From assembly GCF_027107535.1 (NCBI RefSeq), contig NZ_CP114283.1:8246001-8310000 (forward strand): 64,000 nt of DNA, given 5' to 3'. The notes beneath the pieces are model-generated. The model saw only the letters and a program-made list of their open reading frames with translations, did not search any database and was not told the DNA's origin. How positions within the stretch are numbered: position 1 is the first letter of the stretch; every line of letters starts with the position of its first letter. The translations under genes were made by a program, and so were the position numbers. Below are positions 58,941 to 64,000 of this stretch, piece after piece. The stretch is from Streptomyces aurantiacus (GTDB lineage: Bacteria; Actinomycetota; Actinomycetes; Streptomycetales; Streptomycetaceae).

Positions 58941-60041
58941 CTAGCGAGGCGCCAGGCGCTGTACCGCCGCGCGTACGCGTTCGTCGGTCGCCGTCAGAGC
59001 CACGCGTACGAACGTGTCGCCCGCCGGGCCGTAGAAGTCGCCCGGGGCCACCAGGATGCCGAGGGCGGCCAGGTGGGCCACCGTGTCCCAGCAGGATTCG
59101 CCGCGGGTCGCCCAGAGGTACAGGCTCGCCTCGCTGTGCTCGATGCGGAAGCCGTGCCGCACGAGGGCGTCGCGCAGGAGCTGACGGCGGGCCGCGTAGC
59201 GCTCGCGCTGTTCACGGACGTGGGTGTCGTCGGCGAGGGCGGCGACCGTGGCGGCCTGCGTGGGCGCGGACGTCATCATGCCGCCGTGCTTGCGGATCTG
59301 CAGGAGGTCGCCGAGGACGGCGGGGTCGCCGGCCAGGAACGCCGCCCGGTAGCCCGCCAGGTTCGACCGCTTCGACAGCGAGTGGACCGCCACGATCCCC
59401 TCGTACGAGCCGCCGCACACCTCGGGGTGCAGGACCGAGACCGGGTCGGCCTCCCAGCCCAGCTCCAGGTAGCACTCGTCCGCGAGGACGAGGATGCCGT
59501 GCTCGCGCGCCCACGCGACGATCCGCTCGAGCTCGCCCGCGGAGAGGACCCGGCCCGTCGGGTTGGACGGGGAGTTGAGCCACAGCAGCTTCAGGCCGGC
59601 CGGGTCCAGCTCGGTGGGGTCGTCATAGGCCACGTGGTCCGCGCGGGCCAGCCGGGCACCGACCTCGTACGTCGGGTACGCCAGACGCGGGTACGCCACC
59701 CTGTCGCCGGGGCCGAGTCCCAGCTGCGTCGGCAGCCAGGCCACCAGCTCCTTGGAGCCGACCACCGGCAGGACGTTGCGGTGCGTGAGGTCCCGTGCGC
59801 CCAGCCGTCGCTCGCACCAGCCGACCAGCGCGTCCCGCAGCTCCGGGGTGCCCCACACCGTGGGATAGCCGGGCGAGTCGGCGGCCGCGACCAGGGCTTT
59901 CTGGATCAGGTCGGGCACCGGGTCGACCGGGGTGCCGACGGACAGGTCGACGATGCCGTCCGGGTGGGCGGCGGCCGTCGCCTTGAAGGGCTCCAGCTTG
60001 TCCCAGGGAAAGGCGGGAAGCCGGTCGGAGACTGCGGACAC
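58941..60041 (-). CDS. dapC: N-succinyldiaminopimelate aminotransferase
   Basis: 366-residue class I PLP aminotransferase. LSVGTPVDPVPDLIQKAL near the start, YPTVWGTPELRDAL, LWLNSPSNPTGRVLSAGEL (Asn-Pro region), ILVLADECYLELGW, and the PLP lysine in HSLSKRSNLAGYRAAFLAG. It converts the keto intermediate to succinyl-LL-diaminopimelate. GTG 60041. About 150 bp downstream of fdxA on the same strand with two hairpins between, so they are probably partly uncoupled. M. tuberculosis dapC (Rv1178) and fdxC (Rv1177) are neighbours as here. Confidence 0.95.
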   Translation of the reverse strand: MSAVSDRLPAFPWDKLEPFKATAAAHPDGIVDLSVGTPVDPVPDLIQKALVAAADSPGYPTVWGTPELRDALVGWCERRLGARDLTHRNVLPVVGSKELVAWLPTQLGLGPGDRVAYPRLAYPTYEVGARLARADHVAYDDPTELDPAGLKLLWLNSPSNPTGRVLSAGELERIVAWAREHGILVLADECYLELGWEADPVSVLHPEVCGGSYEGIVAVHSLSKRSNLAGYRAAFLAGDPAVLGDLLQIRKHGGMMTSAPTQAATVAALADDTHVREQRERYAARRQLLRDALVRHGFRIEHSEASLYLWATRGESCWDTVAHLAALGILVAPGDFYGPAGDTFVRVALTATDERVRAAVQRLAPR

Positions 60042-60060
60042 GGATGGTGCTCACTTTCCC

Positions 60061-60081
60061 GCACGGACGGCCCGTCCGTGC
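60061..60081 (-). terminator. Hairpin between fdxA and dapC
   Basis: GCACGGACG and CGTCCGTGC form a 9-bp perfect stem with a 3-nt loop. Confidence 0.55.
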
Positions 60082-60110
60082 GCACGTGTGGCGCGTGCGG
60101 CAAACAGGGC

Positions 60111-60142
60111 GGTCCCGCACGGCGGTGTGGCCGTACGGGACC
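60111..60142 (-). terminator. Second hairpin after fdxA
   Basis: GGTCCCGCACGGC pairs with GCCGTACGGGACC (one mismatch) across a 6-nt loop, 54 bp after the fdxA stop. Likely attenuates read-through into dapC. Confidence 0.6.
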
Positions 60143-60195
60143 GGGGCGGCGCTCACCCGGCCACCGCCGGGCGGGGCCGCGAGCACACGGGCCGC

Positions 60196-60516
60196 CTACT
60201 GGTTCTGCGGCGGCAGCGCTGCGACGAAGGGGTGGTCGCGCTCGATGAGTCCCAGCTTGCTGGCACCGCCGGGCGAGCCGAGCTCGTCGAAGAACTCGAC
60301 GTTCGCCTTGTAGTAGTCCTTCCACTCCTCGGGAGTGTCGTCCTCGTAGAAGATCGCCTCGACCGGGCAGACCGGCTCACAGGCACCGCAGTCGACGCAT
60401 TCGTCCGGGTGGATGTACAAGGACCGGGAGCCCTCGTAGATGCAGTCGACCGGGCACTCCTCGATGCACGCCTTGTCCTTGACGTCGACACAAGGCTGCG
60501 CGATGACGTAGGTCAC
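60196..60516 (-). CDS. fdxA: Seven-iron ferredoxin
   Basis: 106-residue ferredoxin with a 3Fe-4S and a 4Fe-4S cluster. The first motif is CVDVKDKACIEECPVDC, and the second is CVDCGACEPVCPVEAIF. The long C-terminal part EEWKDYYKANVEFFDELG is typical of actinobacterial FdxA/FdxC. Carries electrons in the cytosol. GTG 60516 follows GAGGAGG. Its partner enzyme is not shown by the neighbourhood. Confidence 0.95.
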   Translation of the reverse strand: MTYVIAQPCVDVKDKACIEECPVDCIYEGSRSLYIHPDECVDCGACEPVCPVEAIFYEDDTPEEWKDYYKANVEFFDELGSPGGASKLGLIERDHPFVAALPPQNQ

Positions 60517-60657
60517 GCTGTCGTTCCTCCTCGATAGGGCGCTGGCGAGCCGTCTTCAGGCTCCGCCACCTGGCGCGCGGGAGCGCGGCGTCGTCGATGC
60601 CCGCACCTAGTATCTCCGTTCCTGGGCATGATCCGAACAGGAGGGTTGGACTGAGCT

Positions 60658-61827
60658 GTGGATTTCTCCGCACACTTCCGGCTTGAAGTTCGCGTTACCG
60701 CTGCTGACGTGGGAAAACGCGTCTCGGTGCGACGGTTGCGCGAAGGGGCTCCCGAGGGTGAGAAGTTCACCGACACGGTCGGTGTTCTCACATCATGGGA
60801 CAACGGTGTGCTGCTGATCACACGCCGGTCCGGCGAGAGCGTCCGGATTCCGGAATCGGCGCTGGTGGCGGGCAAGGTCGTACCGTCCGCGCCCGCCCGG
60901 CGCAGAGGCCCCGCGGCCTCGTACGAGGAGCTGGCGCGCATCGCCGCGCGGGCCTGGCAGCCGGTGGAGCGGGAGCGGCTCGGGCAGTGGGAGCTGCGGG
61001 CCGCGTCCGGTTTCACCCGGCGCGCCAACTCGGTGCTGCCCCTCGGCGATCCGGGCGTGCCCCTGGACGAGGCGCTGTCACGCGTGCGGGAGTGGTACGC
61101 GGCCCGGGGGCTGCCCGCCTACACGCAGACCGCGACGGGCGCCGAGGGCACACAGGAGTCGCTGTGCGCGGACCTGGAGGCCCGGGGGTGGGTGCGCGAG
61201 GTGACAGCGGAGCTGTGGACCGGCGCGCTGGCGCCGGTGGGCGACCTCCCGGAGCCCGGACCGGAGCGGCGGGCCGTGCTGTCCCGCGAGGCGGACGAGG
61301 GGTGGCTGGGCCGCTACCAGCGCAAGGGGGTGAGCGAGGTGGCCCTGAAGGTGCTGGGCAGCGGTCCCTCGGTGTGGTTCGCGACCGTGCCCGGTGACGT
61401 GCCGGGCAGTCCGGCGGCGATCGGCCGCTGTGTGGTCGACGGCCGCTGGGCCGGGTTCGCCGCGGTGGAGGTGGACCCCGCGCTGCGCCGACAGGGGCTC
61501 GCCACCACCGTCATGACCGCTCTGGCCCGCCGGGCCCTGGACGAGGGTGCCTCGGCCGCCTGGCTCCAGGTGGAAGCCGGGAACGAGGGAGCACGGGCGC
61601 TGTACGCGGGGATGGGTTTCGCCGCCCATCACGCGTACCACCACTACCGCGAGCCGGCGGGGGCCCCGGCCCCGCAGGAGGCAGCCTCCGCGAGGGGCGC
61701 GGGGAACTGCGCGACCGGCCACGACGCTCCCGCACCCGGCCACCCCGCGGACGCACCCCGCACAGGCCTCGACACGCTCCGCGGGGAACTGCGTGGCGGA
61801 GCCACGGACCGGTATCGATCGGCGTGA
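60658..61827 (+). CDS. GNAT-family N-acetyltransferase
   Basis: 389 residues. N-terminal RNA-polymerase-like or SH3-like segment (RVTAADVGKRVSVRRLREGAPEG, residues 10-75), a second GNAT half of degenerate form (residues 90-240), then an intact C-terminal GNAT with VEVDPALRRQGLATTVMTALARRAL (acetyl-CoA loop Q/R-x-x-G-x-G/A) and GMGFAAHHAYHHYR. So it may be a two-domain acetyltransferase with an actinobacterial N-domain. GTG 60658 with AGGAGG 13 nt before. The last 55 residues are encoded by two copies of a dispersed repeat, a late extension. The following gene starts at or just past the stop. Confidence 0.85.
   Translation: MDFSAHFRLEVRVTAADVGKRVSVRRLREGAPEGEKFTDTVGVLTSWDNGVLLITRRSGESVRIPESALVAGKVVPSAPARRRGPAASYEELARIAARAWQPVERERLGQWELRAASGFTRRANSVLPLGDPGVPLDEALSRVREWYAARGLPAYTQTATGAEGTQESLCADLEARGWVREVTAELWTGALAPVGDLPEPGPERRAVLSREADEGWLGRYQRKGVSEVALKVLGSGPSVWFATVPGDVPGSPAAIGRCVVDGRWAGFAAVEVDPALRRQGLATTVMTALARRALDEGASAAWLQVEAGNEGARALYAGMGFAAHHAYHHYREPAGAPAPQEAASARGAGNCATGHDAPAPGHPADAPRTGLDTLRGELRGGATDRYRSA
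61693..61716 (+). repeat. Dispersed repeat copy inside GNAT 3' end
   Basis: AGGGGCGCGGGGAACTGCGC then GACC; same as the reverse copies at 40821 and 52842. In frame in the last part of the GNAT gene. Confidence 0.7.
61780..61796 (+). repeat. Second partial dispersed repeat copy
   Basis: CGCGGGGAACTGCGTGG, 70 bp after the copy at 61693, also in the GNAT 3' end. Confidence 0.6.
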
Positions 61828-61844
61828 AAGGGCACGAAGCAGCT

Positions 61845-62696
61845 ATGCGTCCTCTTCATCCTCCCGGGCCGGAGCGGAGCGCCGAGTGGCGGCGGCGGTT
61901 CGGCGACGAGGCACGGGCCGAGCGCCCCGACCTGTCGGCCCTGTGTCTGCTGGTGGGCGCGCAGGCGGACGGGGAGGTGACCGAGGCCGCTCTGGACGCG
62001 GCGCAGATCGAGCTGGACCGGCTGGCCGGGCAGCTGCCCTTCCGGCCCGGCGGGACGCGGCGCTGGGCCACGGTGCTCGCGGAGCACCTCGGCGGCCGTC
62101 TCGGGTTCCGCGGTACGCCCGGTGACTACCAGCGCCTGGACTCCTCCCTGCTGCACGAGGTGCTGCGGCGGCGCCGCGGGCTGCCCATCCTGCTCTCGGT
62201 GGTGTGGATGGAGGTCGCGCGAAGGGCCGGGGCGCCCGTCTACGGGGTCGCCCTGCCCGGTCACTTCGTCGTCGGCTTCGGTCCGCCCGAGGAGCAGGTC
62301 CTAGCCGACCCCTTCGACGGCGGCCGGGTCCTGACCGGGACCGACGCCGACCTGCTGGTGGCCGGGGCCACCGGAGCACCCCTCGACCCGTCGATGCTGT
62401 CGCCCGCCGATCCGCTCGACGTCGTCCTGCGCATCCTCAACAACATCCGTGCCTGGGCCGCCGCCCGTCCCGAGCGCTCGGACGTCGCCCTCTGGGCCGT
62501 AGATTTCTCGCTCCTGCTGCCCTCGCACCCGGCCCGCCTGCGCTACGAGCGTGCCCAACTGCTCGTCCAGCGCGGCGACTTCCTCACGGGCGCCACGGAA
62601 CTGGACTCGTACGCGGAGATCGTGGCCGCCGTCGACGAACCGGCGGCCGACCGGGTACGACGCCAGGCCCACGCGGCCCGCGCGATGCTCAACTGA
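61845..62696 (+). CDS. SirB1-family transglutaminase-like protein
   Basis: 283 residues. SirB1/TPR type: SLLHEVLRRRRGLPILLSVVWMEVARRAGAPVYGVALPGHFVVGF is the family core and its His is retained. The usual catalytic Cys of transglutaminases is not visible, so activity is uncertain. C-terminal helical repeat ARLRYERAQLLVQRGDFLTGATELDSYAEIV is TPR-like. ATG 61845 is used; GTG 61824 (overlapping the GNAT stop) is an alternative with no ribosome site. Likely cotranscribed with the GNAT gene. Function unknown. Confidence 0.82.
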   Translation: MRPLHPPGPERSAEWRRRFGDEARAERPDLSALCLLVGAQADGEVTEAALDAAQIELDRLAGQLPFRPGGTRRWATVLAEHLGGRLGFRGTPGDYQRLDSSLLHEVLRRRRGLPILLSVVWMEVARRAGAPVYGVALPGHFVVGFGPPEEQVLADPFDGGRVLTGTDADLLVAGATGAPLDPSMLSPADPLDVVLRILNNIRAWAAARPERSDVALWAVDFSLLLPSHPARLRYERAQLLVQRGDFLTGATELDSYAEIVAAVDEPAADRVRRQAHAARAMLN

Positions 62697-62703
62697 AACC
62701 CCC

Positions 62704-63597
62704 TCACGACGCCTTGGCCGCCAGCAGTTGCAAGGCGCCTGCCACCGACCGGAGGAAGGCGGCGCACGCGGGGGCGCTGCACGGCAGTTCCGGATTCCAG
62801 GACTCCACCGCGGCGGCCGAGGTCAGGGCGCGCCAGTCGGGCACGGCCGCCAATTCGTCTGGTGGGGTGGCGTTTGCGCGAGCGTCCGCCAGGACCAGGT
62901 CGGGGGCGAGCCCCACCGCGTGCTCCCACGTCGTCGTGGCCCAGTTCGCGCCGCCCGCGCCGGGGTCGGCGAACTCCACGCCCAGTTCGGCCAGATGACG
63001 CAGCTCGGACCAGGCACGGGGACGGGCGAGATGCACCTGACCGGGCCCTGCCGCCGACAGCGCGAGCACCTTCAGCGGAACCGGGACCACCGACCGCACG
63101 GCTTCCTCGGCGGCCGCCAACTCGTCCTCACCATCGGCCTGTTCACCCCCGAGCGACCGGGCCAGTTCGGCGAAGCGCGCCAGGATGCGGGGCAGCGGGG
63201 TGTCGCCGCCGACCGCGAGGGCGACCACCGGCGCGCCCGCCCGGCCGGCCGCCGCCTCCGTGACCGCGTACGGTTTCTCGCCGTCGTACGTGACGTCGAC
63301 GACCAGATCGGGCCGTACGGAGCGAAGCGACCCGGGAGTCCCCTCGGCGGAAGGCCGGTGGAGCGCCGCCGGGTCGTCGAGCCCTTCACCCGTGCCCAGG
63401 TACGGGACCTCGGCGAGTGAACCCGACGTGACCCGGTCCGGCTCGTCGTCACGGTCGTGGCCGGATCCGTGGACCCCGACGGGCCTCGCTCCCAGGTCCC
63501 GCAGCGCCGCGCCCGCTCGTACGTAGGCGGCGACCCGCTCGGGCCGTCCGGCGCGTCGAACCGTGATCCCCCGGTCGTCCGTGAACTCCCAGCCCAT
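62704..63597 (-). CDS. Helical-backbone substrate-binding-like protein (BtuF/FhuD type)
   Basis: 297 residues starting MGWEFTDDRGITVRRAGRPERV, with the periplasmic binding protein class III pattern: PVGVHGSGHD near residue 45, VRPDLVVDVTYDG, GAPVVALAVGGDTPLPRIL, then a long helix and a second lobe with VGLAPDLVLADARAN. This matches iron-siderophore/cobalamin binding proteins. No signal peptide or lipobox is seen, so a cytosolic or moonlighting role is possible. ATG 63597; upstream frame (to 63666) has no ribosome site. Convergent with the SirB1 gene, 8 bp apart. Transported ligand unknown. Confidence 0.8.
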   Translation of the reverse strand: MGWEFTDDRGITVRRAGRPERVAAYVRAGAALRDLGARPVGVHGSGHDRDDEPDRVTSGSLAEVPYLGTGEGLDDPAALHRPSAEGTPGSLRSVRPDLVVDVTYDGEKPYAVTEAAAGRAGAPVVALAVGGDTPLPRILARFAELARSLGGEQADGEDELAAAEEAVRSVVPVPLKVLALSAAGPGQVHLARPRAWSELRHLAELGVEFADPGAGGANWATTTWEHAVGLAPDLVLADARANATPPDELAAVPDWRALTSAAAVESWNPELPCSAPACAAFLRSVAGALQLLAAKAS

Positions 63598-63657
63598 ACG
63601 GCACCCGCCCAGCGCGGCCCGCTCGGGCAACGACGAGGCGGAGGTCCGGACGGGACA

Positions 63658-63689
63658 AGGGGGCACCCGGCCATCACCGGGTGCCCCCT
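63658..63689 (-). terminator. Terminator of the rightmost gene
   Basis: AGGGGGCACCCGG and CCGGGTGCCCCCT form a 13-bp perfect stem with a 6-nt loop, 30 bp after the stop at 63719 on the minus strand. Confidence 0.8.
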
Positions 63690-63718
63690 CGACGGGCCGA
63701 AAAGCTAGTGCCTCGGCA

Positions 63719-64000
63719 CTAGCTGGGGTCGGTCTCGATCACGCCGACACGGTCCGCCGCCGTCTTGCCGACGAGCGCCGGGCGCAGTGCGCCCACCACG
63801 TCCTGGGGGGTCACGGCGGTCTTGTTGCCGTTGCCCCGCGTGATCAGCACACCGTCGAACGCGCCGCCGTACAGCTCCTTCAGCGCGGCCAAGTCGTAGT
63901 AGTCGACCAGTTTGCCCCCGTCGGTGGCCTTGACGCCGAGGAACTTCCACAGGGAGTTCTCGGGGCTGAACTGGACCACCGCCGAGCCCGCCTTGACGGT
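63719..64000 (-). CDS. Unidentified protein, 5' part outside window
   Basis: The last 93 residues of a minus-strand gene whose start lies beyond the window. The tail reads FSPENSLWKFLGVKATDGG, LVDYYDLAALKELYGGAFD, GVLITRGNGNKTAVTPQDV, ALVGKTAADRVGVIETDPS. I do not recognise the family; codon bias is typical coding sequence. A GTG at 63979 is inside the conserved-looking reading frame and not a likely start. Followed by a terminator. Confidence 0.6.
   Translation of the reverse strand, partial: TVKAGSAVVQFSPENSLWKFLGVKATDGGKLVDYYDLAALKELYGGAFDGVLITRGNGNKTAVTPQDVVGALRPALVGKTAADRVGVIETDPS

Overview
The window comes from a high-GC actinomycete and is almost certainly chromosomal Streptomyces or a very close relative. 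The evidence is strong codon-position GC bias, many GTG starts, lipobox proteins, and Streptomyces-type families (a DUF6758-like protein, DUF3152, DUF3107, DUF3117, a SUFU-domain protein, tandem SlpD/SlpE-like lipoprotein peptidases). Several degenerate copies of a short dispersed repeat known from Streptomyces genomes are also present. I see no rRNA, tRNA, insertion sequence, prophage or CRISPR array. The window is essentially core chromosome. Genus and family assignments rest on recalled family features, not on database searches.

Layout, left part (1-32.5 kb): a partial M20 dipeptidase, then the AdnA/AdnB helicase-nuclease pair for double-strand break repair. Next come an alkyltransferase-like (ATL) protein, a pseudokinase-flippase fusion and two tandem lipoprotein peptidases. 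These are followed by MoeZ, a four-gene cell-surface polysaccharide-like cassette (spherulin-4 glycosidase-like, NAD-dependent epimerase, 8-TM protein with decapeptide repeats, PelF/DUF3492-type glycosyltransferase), a DUF3152 metzincin-like protein, an alpha/beta hydrolase, a TetR regulator, DUF3107, a small membrane protein, a ferritin-like protein and a DEAD-box RNA helicase with a long basic repeat tail. Apart from the cassette and some additions, the order follows what I recall of Mycobacterium tuberculosis Rv3201c-Rv3211 (adnB, adnA, ATL, moeB1/moeZ, DUF3152, TetR, DUF3107, ferritin-like, rhlE). The polysaccharide-like cassette therefore looks like an insertion into an old actinobacterial gene order.

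Middle part (31.6-45.8 kb): an alpha/beta hydrolase, a NYN-domain RNase-like protein, a 50-residue conserved small protein with a TTG start, a MarC-family protein, a PHP phosphoesterase, a DUF6758-like protein and an MFS exporter with a well-formed promoter and operator. Then follow a SUFU-domain protein, CorA preceded by a long highly structured leader RNA, a lipoprotein, a soluble MgtE-N/CBS protein coupled to a DUF1003 protein, and the Mrp/ApbC Fe-S carrier. Magnesium homeostasis is the likely common theme of corA and the MgtE-N/CBS gene.

Right part (45.8-64 kb): tatB, an HtrA-type protease, and an anti-sigma/ECF sigma pair, which form a cell-envelope stress module arranged like M. tuberculosis sigE-rseA-htrA-tatB. 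Downstream are an O-methyltransferase with an apparent ATT start, DUF3117, an enoyl-CoA hydratase, DNA-3-methyladenine glycosylase I coupled to a DivIVA-like membrane protein, a FolP2-like dihydropteroate synthase paralogue, a LOG-family protein, dapE, a secreted-type membrane-anchored protein, a small secreted protein, dapC, fdxA, a GNAT protein, a SirB1-type protein, a binding-protein-like gene and a partial gene. Two lysine/diaminopimelate pathway genes (dapE, dapC) lie about 3 kb apart.

Most gene ends are marked by perfect GC hairpins, often shared by convergent genes. The most unusual items are the Pel-like cassette, the structured corA leader, and two genes whose conserved N-termini can only be read from CTG or ATT initiation codons.
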